This document shows, piece after piece, positions 15,917-24,141 of a stretch of 64,000 bases of DNA. The notes under the pieces are model-generated. The model was not told the DNA's origin, made no database searches, and saw only the letters and a program-made list of their open reading frames with translations. The position numbers were made by a program, and so were the translations under genes. The DNA comes from Ramlibacter sp. PS4R-6 (GTDB taxonomy: Bacteria; Pseudomonadota; Gammaproteobacteria; Burkholderiales; Burkholderiaceae_C), in the NCBI RefSeq assembly GCF_037572775.1, contig NZ_JBBHKA010000001.1, positions 2,294,001-2,358,000 on the forward strand. Reading direction: 5' to 3'. Within the stretch, counting starts at the first letter, position 1; each line of letters begins with the position of its first letter.

Positions 15917-16363
15917 GTGCACATCGTTTGCCCGCACTGCCACACCACCAACCGGGTGCAGCCCGACCAGCTGGGGCTGTCGCCCACCTGCGGCAGCTGC
16001 AAGCAGCGCCTCTTCACGGGGCATGCGGTGGCTCTCGACAGCGCCGCGTTCGACAAGCACGTCTCGCGCAGCCAGATCCCCGTGCTGGTGGACTTCTGGG
16101 CGTCGTGGTGCGGCCCGTGCCGCGCGATGGCGCCGGCGTATGAACAGGCCGCCGCGCGGCTGGAGCCGCACATGCGCCTGGCCAAGGTGGACACCGAGGC
16201 CGTGCCCGTCATCGCCCAGCGGTACCGCATCCGCAGCATTCCCACGCTGGTCCTGTTCGTGGACGGCCACGAGGTGGCGCGCCAGGCCGGCGCGCTGACG
16301 TCGCCGCTGCAAATCCAGCAGTGGGCGAAGCATTACGCCGAACGGCCCAAGAGCGCGGCCTGA
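15917..16363 (+). CDS. trxC: Thioredoxin 2
   Basis: Cytoplasmic disulfide reductase of 148 aa. Seen: an N-terminal zinc ribbon CPHC (residues 5-8) ... CGSC (25-28), which distinguishes TrxC from TrxA, then FWASWCGPCRA with redox Cys65 and Cys68, and the cis-Pro block RSIPTLVLF. Thioredoxin 2 repairs oxidised proteins and is typically induced by oxidative stress. The start is GTG, chosen because it directly precedes the zinc ribbon. It follows an 82-residue protein by six bases. Confidence 0.95.
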   Translation: MHIVCPHCHTTNRVQPDQLGLSPTCGSCKQRLFTGHAVALDSAAFDKHVSRSQIPVLVDFWASWCGPCRAMAPAYEQAAARLEPHMRLAKVDTEAVPVIAQRYRIRSIPTLVLFVDGHEVARQAGALTSPLQIQQWAKHYAERPKSAA

Positions 16364-16445
16364 GGCCACCGCCGCCCGCTCGGGTCAACCCCGAGCGGCG
16401 TCGCGCCCCTTCATCCCCATACTGCGCGGGTTGGAGGGGACGCCA

Positions 16446-16667
16446 ATGCAAACGAAGACATTCGAGTACGGGCCCTACGAGCTGATCTGCTCGGCCACGC
16501 CTTCGGCCGGGGGCGGCTTCGGCGCCACGTTGATGGTCGCGATCTCGCACGGGGACGCGAGCGAAAGGACGCCCGTGCCGCTGGAGGCAAGCGCCTTCGC
16601 GAGCGAAGACGAGGCGATCGAGCACGCCGCCGCCAAGGGGCGCGACTGGGTCGACGAACACGGCTGA
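16446..16667 (+). CDS. Small hypothetical protein, 73 aa
   Basis: Unrecognised protein: MQTKTFEYGPYELICSATPS, AGGGFGATLMVAISHGDAS, then SAFASEDEAIEHAAAKGRDW. The layout is three beta strands followed by one helix ending in a DEHG tail, similar to small dsRBD-like or 'DUF' proteins of Burkholderiales. GGAGGGG lies 6 bases upstream and decides this start over an upstream TTG. The following DUF1428 gene begins 12 bases after its stop. Confidence 0.65.
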   Translation: MQTKTFEYGPYELICSATPSAGGGFGATLMVAISHGDASERTPVPLEASAFASEDEAIEHAAAKGRDWVDEHG

Positions 16668-16679
16668 AAGGAAATCGCC

Positions 16680-17033
16680 ATGAACTACATCGACGGCATG
16701 GTGTGCGCCGTGCCCACCGCCAGCAAGGCGGCCTACCTGCGTTACGCGCAGGACCTGGCGGCGCTCTTCAAGGACCACGGCGCCTTGCAGGTGACCGACA
16801 CCTGGGGCGACGACGTGCCCGAAGGCAAGCTCACGTCGTTCACGATGGCCGTGAAGCGCGAGGAGGGCGAGACGGTCGTGTTCTCCTGGATCACCTGGCC
16901 GTCGCGCGCGGCGCGCGACCAGGGGTGGCAGAAGCTCATGGCCGACTCGCGCATGGAGAAGTTCTCCAAGGCCATGCCGTTCGACGGCAAGCGGATGATC
17001 TACGGCGGGTTCGAGGTGATCTCGCAGGCCTGA
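16680..17033 (+). CDS. DUF1428 family protein (YbaA-like)
   Basis: Small cytoplasmic protein of 117 aa in the DUF1428/YbaA family, a dimeric alpha-beta (ferredoxin-like) fold of unknown function. Seen: MNYIDGMVCAVPTASKAAYL, WGDDVPEGKLTSFTMAVK, EGETVVFSWITWPSRAARD and PFDGKRMIYGGFEVI, which match the family along its whole length. AAAGGA lies 7 bases upstream. It forms a pair with the preceding 73-residue gene. Confidence 0.9.
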   Translation: MNYIDGMVCAVPTASKAAYLRYAQDLAALFKDHGALQVTDTWGDDVPEGKLTSFTMAVKREEGETVVFSWITWPSRAARDQGWQKLMADSRMEKFSKAMPFDGKRMIYGGFEVISQA

Positions 17034-17046
17034 ACCCGCGCCGCGT

Positions 17047-17748
17047 TCAGTTCGCCGCGAAGCAGTACAGGCGGCCGTCACCGCCGGTGGGGCGAATCTT
17101 GGCCATGCTGCAGCCGATCGTCGGGTGGCTGGAGTTCCACGAAACGGACCATGGCACCGTGGGGTGGGGGCCGGACTTGTCGAAGTGCCCGACCATCGCC
17201 GAGCCTTCGTCGGTGCCCTTCGTCCAGTTGCCGCAAGTCATGTCGGGGAAGGGCGCGCCGCCGCCCGCTCCGCCCACGAAGGCCGTGCCGTCCGCCCGCG
17301 AGCCGGTCAGGATGTCGTGCTGGTTGGGCTGCTTGGTGCGGTCGTTGATCGAGACGTTGCCCTTTTCGTCCAGGGCCGTCTGCACGTTGATGCCGTTGGC
17401 GTCCGAATGCAGCTCAGCCACGTTGCGCGCAATGAGCGCGCCCTTGGCGTTGTACCAGGGGCCGGTGCCGATGCGGTCGCGCGCGTTCACGAAGTCCGTG
17501 CCGTTGAGGGTGGAGGCCTGCGTGCTCAGGTAAGCGCGCCAGGTGCGGTTGCCCGCGCCGGCCGCTTGCGCCAGCGATTGGCAGAACCGGTCTGCACCTG
17601 CGATGCCGCCGAAGTCCGCGCCCTTGCCGGGGTTGGAGCTGGTGACGAAGAAACTCATGCCGGTGGGGCCCGACTGCATGCCCGCACATCCGGCGACGCC
17701 GATGACGCTCACTGCGGCTGCGAGGCCGATCCAATGCTTCGTACGCAT
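17047..17748 (-). CDS. Lipoprotein with lectin-like (DUF1554-type) domain
   Basis: Putative lipoprotein of 233 aa. Seen: signal peptide with lipobox VAGC at residues 18-21, then a C-type-lectin/endostatin-like module: MSFFVTSSNPGKGADFGGIA, GADRFCQSLAQAAGAGNRTW, RAYLSTQASTLNG and conserved Cys, with GRLYCFAAN at the end. Similar extracellular lectin-like domains occur in delta- and betaproteobacteria with unknown ligands. It would be anchored to the outer or inner membrane facing the periplasm. A single-gene unit, convergent with DUF1428 and divergent from the channel gene. Confidence 0.75.
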   Translation of the reverse strand: MRTKHWIGLAAAVSVIGVAGCAGMQSGPTGMSFFVTSSNPGKGADFGGIAGADRFCQSLAQAAGAGNRTWRAYLSTQASTLNGTDFVNARDRIGTGPWYNAKGALIARNVAELHSDANGINVQTALDEKGNVSINDRTKQPNQHDILTGSRADGTAFVGGAGGGAPFPDMTCGNWTKGTDEGSAMVGHFDKSGPHPTVPWSVSWNSSHPTIGCSMAKIRPTGGDGRLYCFAAN

Positions 17749-17852
17749 AGCGGTTCCTTGATGGGCTGGTGGAAAGTTGGCATGCCATCGTAGGACCGCG
17801 CCGCGCGGGCGGGGGCAGGGCTTGCCCTTAGGTCTGGCGTAGCATCGGCGCC

Positions 17853-18719
17853 ATGACCCCCGGCGACGAAAGCGACCTGGGCCGCCCGCCCGCCGGCTGG
17901 CGCCGCCGCGCCTACGAAGTCATCTTCGAATCGGAGACGCCCGCGGGCCGGGCCTTCGACAAGTTCATCGTCGCCGCCATCCTGGTCAGCGTGGCGGTCG
18001 TCGTGGCCGACAGCGTGCAGGAGTGGAGCAGCCGCAACCGCCGCCTGTTCGACGCCGCCGAGTGGTTCTTCACCATCCTCTTCACCGTCGAATACATCGC
18101 GCGCGTGGTCAGCGTGGAGAAGCCGTGGCGCTACGTGCGCAGCTTCTACGGCATCGTCGACCTGCTGTCGGTGCTGCCCACCTACCTGGCCATCCTCTTC
18201 CCGGAGACGCACGCGCTGATCGACGTGCGCGTGCTGCGGCTGCTGCGCGTGTTCCGCATCTTCCGGCTCACGCAGTACGTGGAGGAATACCAGATGCTCG
18301 GCGAGGCGCTGGCCGCCAGCCGCCGCAAGATCCTGGTGTTCCTGTCGGTCGTGCTGATGGTGGTGCTGGTGCTGGGCACGCTGCTGTATGTGGTGGAAGG
18401 GCCCGAGCACGGCTTCAAAAACATCCCCACGTCGGTGTACTGGGCGGTCACCACGATCACCACCGTGGGCTTCGGCGACATCACGCCCAAGACCGACGTG
18501 GGCCGCTTCATCGCGTCGGTGATGATGCTGATCGGGTGGGGCACGCTGGCGGTGCCCACGGGCATCGTCACCGCGGAGATGACGGCGCGGCGGGGCATTG
18601 GCGTGTTCCGCTCGCGCGCCGGGCGCTGCGACAAGTGCGGCGTGGGCGGACACCAGGCCGACGCGCGGTTTTGCCGCAACTGCGGCGCGTCGCTGCCTGA
18701 ACCCGCCGGCGCGGAATGA
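17853..18719 (+). CDS. Voltage-gated potassium-channel-like ion transporter with C-terminal zinc ribbon
   Basis: Six-transmembrane channel subunit of 288 aa. Seen: S1-S3 hydrophobic segments, an S4-like segment with regularly spaced Arg (VRVLRLLRVFRIFRLTQYVE), the pore helix and selectivity filter TTVGFGD (Thr204-Asp209) and S6. After S6 a short cytoplasmic tail carries CDKCGVGG ... FCRNCG (about residues 251-275), a four-cysteine zinc ribbon not found in classic KvAP-type channels. TAGCAT ends seven bases before the ATG and there is no ribosome site, so the mRNA may be leaderless. VanZ starts inside its stop (ATGA overlap). Potassium selectivity is inferred from the filter. Confidence 0.9.
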   Translation: MTPGDESDLGRPPAGWRRRAYEVIFESETPAGRAFDKFIVAAILVSVAVVVADSVQEWSSRNRRLFDAAEWFFTILFTVEYIARVVSVEKPWRYVRSFYGIVDLLSVLPTYLAILFPETHALIDVRVLRLLRVFRIFRLTQYVEEYQMLGEALAASRRKILVFLSVVLMVVLVLGTLLYVVEGPEHGFKNIPTSVYWAVTTITTVGFGDITPKTDVGRFIASVMMLIGWGTLAVPTGIVTAEMTARRGIGVFRSRAGRCDKCGVGGHQADARFCRNCGASLPEPAGAE

Positions 18720-19084
18720 ACGTGTTCCAGCGCCTGCCGCGGCGCCTGCTCCTGGCCGCCTTCTGGCTCGCCCTCGTCGTGATCGCGGTCCTCGCGCTGT
18801 TGCCCGCGACGATGCCCTTGCCGTCGACCGGCTGGGACAAGGCGAACCACACCCTCGCGTTCGCCGTGCTGGCATTGCTGGGCTCGGCCTGCTGGCCGTC
18901 GATGAACGGCCGCGTGCTGGTGGCGCTGGCGGCCTACGGCGGCGCGATCGAGATCGCGCAGACCTTTACCGAAACGCGCATGGGCGAATGGATCGACTGG
19001 CTGGCCGACGTGGCAGGCCTCGCCGTCGCGGCCGCGTACCTCGCCTGGAAACACCGTAGACGCCGGCGCCGCGCCGCGCCATGA
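18716..19084 (+). CDS. VanZ family membrane protein
   Basis: Integral membrane protein of 122 aa with four predicted hydrophobic segments, e.g. LLLAAFWLALVVIAVLALL and TLAFAVLALLGSACW. The GWDKANHTLAFAVLA block and IEIAQTFTETRMGEWIDWLA are characteristic of VanZ-like proteins (the Asp-K-x-x-H and E..Q motifs). The function of chromosomal VanZ homologues is unclear; one member is linked to teicoplanin resistance in enterococci, which should not be transferred here. Start overlaps the channel stop by four bases (ATGA), implying coupled translation. Confidence 0.88.
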   Translation: MNVFQRLPRRLLLAAFWLALVVIAVLALLPATMPLPSTGWDKANHTLAFAVLALLGSACWPSMNGRVLVALAAYGGAIEIAQTFTETRMGEWIDWLADVAGLAVAAAYLAWKHRRRRRRAAP

Positions 19085-19117
19085 TCGCTGGCCGATCCGG
19101 CGAACGAGGAGAAGTCC

Positions 19118-20080
19118 ATGGCCCTGGCGACCGCACTGACGAAGCTGCTCAAGATCGAGCACCCGATCCTCCTCGCGCCGATGGACGTCGTGGCCGATGC
19201 GCGGCTCACGGCGGCGGTCAGCGGCGCCGGCGGCTTCGGCATCCTGGGCGGCGGCTATGGCAACGGCGAATGGCTGGCGCGCGAACTGCCGCTGCTGGCC
19301 GCATCGGGCCAGCGCTTCGGCGTGGGCTTCATCACATGGAGCCTGCAGAAGCAGGAGCCGTTGCTGGACCTGGTGCTCGAGCACCGGCCCGCGGCCGTCA
19401 TGCTCTCGTTCGGCGACCCCGCGTCACTGGTGCCGCGCATCCATCGCGCGGGCGCTCTCGTCATTTGCCAGGTGCAGACGCTCGCGATGGCGAAGGAGGC
19501 ACTGGCCGCCGGCGCCGACATCCTCGTCGCGCAAGGCATGGAGGCGGGCGGGCACGGCGCCGCGCGCGGCCTGTTCACGCTGTTGCCCGAGGTCGTCGAT
19601 GCGGCGGGCAAGACACCCGTGGTTGCGGCAGGCGGCATTGCCGACGGCCGTGCGATGGCCGCTGCCATGATGCTGGGCGCATCCGGCGTGCTGATGGGCA
19701 CGCGCTTCTACGCGACCGATGAATCGCCCGCGGCGGCCGCCGCCAAGGAGCGCGTGTGCCGCGCCGGCGGCGACGACTCGGTGCGCAGCATCGTCTTCGA
19801 CATCTCGCGGCGCAACGTGTGGCCCGCGCCGTTCACGGGGCGTTGCCTGCGCAACGCGTACCTGCAGCGCTGGCTGGGACGCGAGGTCGAATTGATGCAG
19901 AACATCGGCGCCGAGGCCGACCGCTATGCGCGCGCCCGCTCGGACGGCGACTTCGACGTCGCCGCCGTGATCGCGGGCGAAGCCGCCGCGTTCGTCAAGG
20001 AGGTGCTGCCTGCCGCGACGATCGTGCAACGCGTCGCAGCGGACGCCGAGGCGCTGCTCGGCAAGCGCGTCGCCGCCTAG
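19118..20080 (+). CDS. NAD(P)H-dependent flavin oxidoreductase / nitronate monooxygenase family
   Basis: FMN-binding TIM-barrel protein of 320 aa from the nitronate monooxygenase/2-nitropropane dioxygenase family. Seen: IEHPILLAPMDVVADARLTA, AVSGAGGFGILGGG, VAQGMEAGGHGAARGLFTLL (the HG active-site block), VVAAGGIADGRAMAAAMMLG and GVLMGTRF, which bind FMN phosphate. Family members oxidise alkyl nitronates or act as enoyl reductases. GAGGAG lies 8 bases upstream. Its stop abuts the stop of the convergent small gene. Confidence 0.88.
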   Translation: MALATALTKLLKIEHPILLAPMDVVADARLTAAVSGAGGFGILGGGYGNGEWLARELPLLAASGQRFGVGFITWSLQKQEPLLDLVLEHRPAAVMLSFGDPASLVPRIHRAGALVICQVQTLAMAKEALAAGADILVAQGMEAGGHGAARGLFTLLPEVVDAAGKTPVVAAGGIADGRAMAAAMMLGASGVLMGTRFYATDESPAAAAAKERVCRAGGDDSVRSIVFDISRRNVWPAPFTGRCLRNAYLQRWLGREVELMQNIGAEADRYARARSDGDFDVAAVIAGEAAAFVKEVLPAATIVQRVAADAEALLGKRVAA

Positions 20081-20449
20081 TCAGGCGCCGGCGCCTTCGG
20101 GGTTGCCCGTCACCAGCCACTTCGCCATCCCGGCGCACAGCTCGGCGCTGGCCGGGAACTGGAACCACCCGAAGCGCGGGCTCTGGAACAGGAAGAGGCC
20201 GCCCGACGCGATCGGCACGGCGTTGGTGCCCTGGCCCATGCGGCGGAAGTAGAAGTGCTCCACGGGGTGTGCGCTGCCGACGTTGGTCTGGCTGGTGGGG
20301 ATGGCCGGCTCCATGCGCGAGCGCAATTGCCCCAGCTGCGCGATGAGCGAATCGAGCTCGTCGGCGCGCAGTACCTGCACCTTCTTCTCGAAGGTCAGTT
20401 CGAGCAGGCGGCCGTCGGGGTTGAGGGTGAAAGACTTCAGGGATGCCAC
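20081..20449 (-). CDS. Hypothetical protein, 122 aa
   Basis: Unrecognised protein with mixed alpha/beta pattern: ASLKSFTLNPDGRLLELTFE, KKVQVLRADELDSLIAQLGQ, HFYFRRMGQGTN and SGGLFLFQSPRFGWFQFPAS. A GTG start at the ASLKSF block is preferred because AGAAGGAAA lies directly upstream; a longer ATG frame would overlap the promoter of the divergent hydratase gene. The aromatic-rich middle could be a small ligand-binding domain. No neighbour suggests its role. Confidence 0.6.
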   Translation of the reverse strand: MASLKSFTLNPDGRLLELTFEKKVQVLRADELDSLIAQLGQLRSRMEPAIPTSQTNVGSAHPVEHFYFRRMGQGTNAVPIASGGLFLFQSPRFGWFQFPASAELCAGMAKWLVTGNPEGAGA

Positions 20450-20505
20450 CGGGGTTTCCTTCTGGTTCGCGGACGGCGAAGCATACTGTCTCCCCGGAGG
20501 CACCC

Positions 20506-21300
20506 ATGGAACGAGTTTCTGTCGACATCACGGCCGCCGGCGTCGCGCGCGTCACGCTCGCGCGGCCCGACAAGATGAACGCGCTGGACGACGCGATGTT
20601 CGAGGCGATCAACGCCACGATCGCGCGGCTGCAGAAGGAAAGCGGGCTGCGCGCGGTGGTGCTGCACGGCGACGGCCGCGCCTTCTGCGCGGGCCTCGAC
20701 AAGTCCAGCTTGTCGGGCCTCGCCGGCGAGGGGTCAAGTTCTATCAACAACCTGGAGCCGCGCACGCATGGCCTGGCCAACCGCTGGCAGCACGTCGCCT
20801 GGGGCTGGCGCCAGGTGCCGGTGCCGGTGATCGCCGCCGTGCACGGCGTTGCTTTCGGCGGCGGCCTGCAGATCGCGCTGGGCGCCGACGTGCGCATCGT
20901 GCATCCGGATACGCAGCTGTCGGTGATGGAGATCCGCTGGGGCCTGGTGCCCGACATGGCGGGCTGCGTGCTGATGCTGGAGCTGATGCGCGCGGACGTC
21001 GTGCGCGATCTCGTCTACACCGGGCGCGTCGTGAAGGGCGACGAGGCGGTGGCGCTCGGGCTGGCCACGCGCGTGGCGGCCGATCCGCTCGACGAGGCCA
21101 TGAAGCTTGCCGCTCAGATCGCCGCGTCCAGCCCCGATGCGATCCGCGCCGCCAAGCGCCTGCTCAACGCCGCCTCGCCCGTGGATGCACAGCGCGTGCT
21201 GCAGGCCGAGGCAATGGAACAGCAGAAGCTCGTCGGCAGCCCGAACCAGCGCGAGGCCGTGCTGGCCGGCATGCAGGGGCGCGCCGCGATGTATCGTTAG
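20506..21300 (+). CDS. Enoyl-CoA hydratase/isomerase (crotonase) family protein
   Basis: Crotonase-fold enzyme of 264 aa. Seen: LARPDKMNALDDAMFEAINA, HGDGRAFCAGLDKSS (oxyanion-hole CAGLD), AVHGVAFGGGLQIALGADVR (second oxyanion Gly) and EIRWGLVPDMAG with the catalytic-position Glu-type residue region. The insertion after CAGLDKSS and the reading crotonase/enoyl-CoA hydratase family are typical. GGAGG lies 7 bases upstream and fixes the start. It leads a unit with the D-serine-dehydratase-type enzyme and RidA (spacings of 3 bases and an overlap). The acyl substrate cannot be told. Confidence 0.9.
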   Translation: MERVSVDITAAGVARVTLARPDKMNALDDAMFEAINATIARLQKESGLRAVVLHGDGRAFCAGLDKSSLSGLAGEGSSSINNLEPRTHGLANRWQHVAWGWRQVPVPVIAAVHGVAFGGGLQIALGADVRIVHPDTQLSVMEIRWGLVPDMAGCVLMLELMRADVVRDLVYTGRVVKGDEAVALGLATRVAADPLDEAMKLAAQIAASSPDAIRAAKRLLNAASPVDAQRVLQAEAMEQQKLVGSPNQREAVLAGMQGRAAMYR

Positions 21301-21303
21301 GAC

Positions 21304-22437
21304 ATGGGCAACCTGGCCGAACTCGACACACCCGCCGCGCTGGTCGATGCGCGGCGCATGCAACGCAACATCGCGCGCATGCAGGACCGCCTGGACGTGC
21401 TGGGCGTGCGCTTCCGCCCGCACGTGAAGACGAGCAAGTCGCTGCCGGTGGTCCAGGCGCAGCTGGCGGCGGGTGCGCACGGCATCACCGTCTCGACGCT
21501 GAAGGAGGCGGAGCAGTTCTTCGAAGCCGGCATCACGGACATCCTGTACGCGGTGTGCATGGCGCCGGGCAAGTTGCCGCACGTGCTGCGCCTGCGCCGC
21601 GCTGGCTGCGACCTGAAGGTGATTACGGACAGCGTGGCGGCCGCGCAGGCGATCGCTGCGTTCGGGCGCGAGCAGGGCGAGGTGTTCGAGGTGTGGATCG
21701 AGGTGGACGTGGACGGCCACCGCTCGGGCATCCCGCCGGAGAGCGACATGCTCATCGACGTGGGCCGCGCGCTGCACGAAGGCGGCATGAAGCTGGGGGG
21801 CGTGATGGCGCACGCCGGCTCCAGCTACGAGTTCGACGATCCCGAAGCATTGCAGAAAGTCGCGGAGCAGGAACGCAGCGGCACCGTGCGCGCGGCGCAG
21901 CGCCTGCGCGATGCCGGCCTGCCGTGCCCGGTGGTCAGCGTGGGCTCGACGCCGACCGCGCTTTCGGCCACGCAGCTGGAAGGCGTGACCGAGGTGCGCG
22001 CCGGCGTCTACGTCTTCTTCGACCTGGTGATGCGCAACGTGGGCGTGTGCGCCTTCGACGACATCGCGCTGAGCGTGCTCACCACGGTCATCGGCCACCA
22101 GGAAGACAAGGGCTGGGCCATCGTCGATGCCGGCTGGATGGCGATGAGCCGCGACCGCGGCACCGAAAGGCAGAAGTGCGACTTCGGTTACGGGCTGGTG
22201 TGCACGCAAGACGGTGCGCCCCTCGAAGGCTACGTGCTGAGCGGCGCCAACCAGGAGCACGGCATCCTGTCGCGCGCGGGTGGCGTCGACAGGGAGATCG
22301 CCGCGCGTTTTCCCGTGGGCACGCGGCTGCGCATCCTGCCGAACCATGCGTGCGCCACTGCGGCGCAGCACCCCGAGTACCACGCGATCCTGGCGGACGG
22401 CCGCATCGCCACCTGGCCGCGCTTCTATGGCTGGTGA
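21304..22437 (+). CDS. DSD1-family PLP enzyme (D-serine dehydratase / D-threonine aldolase-like)
   Basis: Fold-type III (alanine-racemase-like) PLP enzyme of 377 aa. Seen: LDTPAALVDARRMQRNIARM, FRPHVKTSKS with Lys42 as PLP lysine, IEVDVDGHRSGIPP, AHAGSSYEF, and PNHACAT with His348 and Cys350. His-x-Cys is the zinc pair of eukaryotic-type D-serine dehydratase, whereas D-threonine aldolases have His-x-Asp; this favours a dehydratase. Such an enzyme releases 2-aminoacrylate, and the next gene, overlapping by 11 bases, is RidA, which deaminates that product. This functional link supports the dehydratase reading. Related D-threo-3-hydroxyaspartate dehydratase activity remains possible. Confidence 0.87.
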   Translation: MGNLAELDTPAALVDARRMQRNIARMQDRLDVLGVRFRPHVKTSKSLPVVQAQLAAGAHGITVSTLKEAEQFFEAGITDILYAVCMAPGKLPHVLRLRRAGCDLKVITDSVAAAQAIAAFGREQGEVFEVWIEVDVDGHRSGIPPESDMLIDVGRALHEGGMKLGGVMAHAGSSYEFDDPEALQKVAEQERSGTVRAAQRLRDAGLPCPVVSVGSTPTALSATQLEGVTEVRAGVYVFFDLVMRNVGVCAFDDIALSVLTTVIGHQEDKGWAIVDAGWMAMSRDRGTERQKCDFGYGLVCTQDGAPLEGYVLSGANQEHGILSRAGGVDREIAARFPVGTRLRILPNHACATAAQHPEYHAILADGRIATWPRFYGW

Positions 22438-22816
22438 CCTGCCCCGCTCCGTGAACCCGGGCGCCAACGCGAAGCCGGGCGGCCACTACTCGCACGGCAC
22501 CGTCGCCAACGGCTTCGTGTTCGTGTCGGGGCAGCTGCCGATCGCGCGCGACGGCACCAAGCTCAATGGCGCGAGCTTCGCCGACCAGGCACGGCAGGTG
22601 CTGGCTAACGTGCAAGCCGTCCTCGAGGCGGCCGGCAGCGGCGTCGACCGGCTCGTGCAGGTGCGCGTGTACGTCGACGACGTCGCGAACTGGCCCGAGT
22701 TCAACACGATCTACGCGCAGTGGGCGGGCGCGAGCCGGCCCAGCCGCGCCGTGGTGCCCACCGGCGCGCTGCACTACGGCTTCAAGATCGAGGTCGAAGC
22801 CGTCGCCGCCGTCTAG
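22427..22816 (+). CDS. ridA: RidA family reactive imine deaminase
   Basis: Small trimeric YjgF/YER057c/UK114-type protein of 129 aa. Seen: GGHYSHGTVANGFVFVSGQL, FADQARQVLANVQAVLEAAG, and VRVYVDDVANWPEFNTIYA, with Arg in SRPSRAVVPTGAL as the conserved substrate-binding arginine. RidA hydrolyses 2-aminoacrylate and other enamine/imines. The start overlaps the DSD1 gene by 11 bases, so the producer and quencher of a reactive imine appear to be translated together. Its stop shares the tetranucleotide CTAG with the stop of convergent rsgA. Confidence 0.92.
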   Translation: MAGDLPRSVNPGANAKPGGHYSHGTVANGFVFVSGQLPIARDGTKLNGASFADQARQVLANVQAVLEAAGSGVDRLVQVRVYVDDVANWPEFNTIYAQWAGASRPSRAVVPTGALHYGFKIEVEAVAAV

Positions 22817-23856
22817 GCGCGCTTTTCGCGCGAGCGCCGCGCGCCGGCCTTGCCCAGCGCCGCCCACTTCTTGCGCAGCGCGATGCGGTCCAGCGCGCCC
22901 ATCTCCACGCGCTGCGCGTCGCGCAGGAGCTTGTGGTAGTTCTGCAGCCGGTCTTCGTCCACGTGCTCGCGCACCGCGCAACCGGGCTCGCCCTCATGGC
23001 GGCAGTCTGCGAAGCGGCACTGCAGCGCGAGCGACTGCACGTCCTCGTATGTCGCGGCCAGCGTCTCCGCATCGGCATCGGGCCGCCACGTGCGCAGGCC
23101 CGGCGTGTCGATGATGCAGGCGCCTTGCGGGCACAGGTGCAGCGAACGCGCGGTCGTCGTGTGGCGCCCGCGCCCGTCGCCGCTGCGCACGCCGCCCGTC
23201 GCCTGGCCGGCGTCGGTGAGCGTGTTGGTCAGCGTCGACTTGCCCGCGCCCGACGAGCCGAGCAGCACCAGCGTCTGGCCCGCGTGCAGCCACGGCCCGA
23301 TCTCCGTGCGTGCCTGTCCCGACAGCGCGTTGACCGCGAGCACCGGCACCGTCGCGGGCAGGCGGCGGCACACGTCGGCGTAGCGCTCGCGCGCATCGGG
23401 CGCGATGTCGGCCTTGGTGAGCACGACCACCGGCACCACGTCGCACGCGCGCACCATGGCGAGGTAACGCTCCATGCGGCGCGGGTTGAAGTCGGCGTCC
23501 AGCCCCATCACCAGCAGCGCGGTGTCCACGTTGCTGGCGAGCGGCTGGCGCCGGCCGTCGTTGGCGCGGCGCGCGATCTGCGTCACGGGCTCGACGACAT
23601 CGGCGATCCAGAGGTCGCCATGCTCGTCTTCCTGCACGACGACCCAGTCGCCGACGGTCAGTTGCGTGTCGTGGCGCAGCCTGCGCGCCGTTCCCTCGTG
23701 CAGGCCGTCGTGCAGCGCGAAGGTATCGCGCTGGGTTTCAGTGATGCGCGCCAGGCGCGCGTTCGGCGGGGTGTCCGCCAGTTGTGCGACGCGGTTGACG
23801 ATGCCCTGGGTGAGGCCGATCGCGCGCAGGTTGTCGAAATCGATGTGTTCGAACAT
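22813..23856 (-). CDS. rsgA: Ribosome small-subunit-dependent GTPase A
   Basis: Circularly permuted GTPase of 347 aa that assists 30S subunit maturation. Seen: OB-fold N-terminus ending TVGDWVVVQEDEHGDLWIAD, G4 motif LTKADIA, P-loop GSSGAGKST, G3 DTPG in IIDTPGLRTW, and a zinc-binding tail CRFADCRHEGEPGCAVREH. The permuted order (G4 before G1) is the YjeQ/RsgA hallmark. Basic C-terminus RKKWAALGKAGARRSREKRA. The ATG at the start of the FEHIDFDNLRAIG block is used; no clear ribosome site is visible. A very short ORF with an excellent ribosome site lies upstream. Confidence 0.92.
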   Translation of the reverse strand: MFEHIDFDNLRAIGLTQGIVNRVAQLADTPPNARLARITETQRDTFALHDGLHEGTARRLRHDTQLTVGDWVVVQEDEHGDLWIADVVEPVTQIARRANDGRRQPLASNVDTALLVMGLDADFNPRRMERYLAMVRACDVVPVVVLTKADIAPDARERYADVCRRLPATVPVLAVNALSGQARTEIGPWLHAGQTLVLLGSSGAGKSTLTNTLTDAGQATGGVRSGDGRGRHTTTARSLHLCPQGACIIDTPGLRTWRPDADAETLAATYEDVQSLALQCRFADCRHEGEPGCAVREHVDEDRLQNYHKLLRDAQRVEMGALDRIALRKKWAALGKAGARRSREKRA

Positions 23857-23980
23857 GGGGGTCCATGGATGAATGCTTCCGCCACGCGCAGGAAAGCGCG
23901 TGGAACTGGGGGTTTGGAAGCCGGCCGCGGCGAGCGCGGCGATCAATGGACCCGGTGAGGGATCGGGTGAAGCGCGGGGC

Positions 23981-24025
23981 TCAGGCCGCAACCGGCACGG
24001 GGGCGACAGGCTTGGTTTGGCTCAT
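23981..24025 (-). CDS. Possible 14-residue leader or micro-peptide upstream of rsgA
   Basis: A 14-codon frame, MSQTKPVAPVPVAA, preceded by AAGGAG with a 6-base gap, the best Shine-Dalgarno in this neighbourhood. It ends 124 bases before rsgA on the same strand. It may be a leader peptide, a small protein, or the remnant of a longer gene; Pro-Val repeats could slow ribosomes. No homologue is recognised. Evidence is the ribosome site only. Confidence 0.3.
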   Translation of the reverse strand: MSQTKPVAPVPVAA

Positions 24026-24078
24026 GGTCATCTCCTTGTGCGGTTGGGTGGAAGAAACGAAGGCGCGAGTGTGCCAGC

Positions 24079-24141
24079 GACCGACCGGACGGTCAAGGAT
24101 TTGTAGGAGAAAACGTACAGCCTCCAAGCTCGCGTCCTACA
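24079..24141. promoter_or_regulatory. Inverted repeats in the rsgA / small-gene divergent spacer
   Basis: The 322-base spacer 23857-24178 holds, besides the micro-ORF, two palindromes: GACCG (24079-24083) with CGGTC (24090-24094), the form of many TetR-type operators, and TGTAGGA (24102-24108) with TCCTACA (24135-24141). They lie between the divergent rsgA leader and the 73-residue gene. Binding proteins are unknown. Confidence 0.35.
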
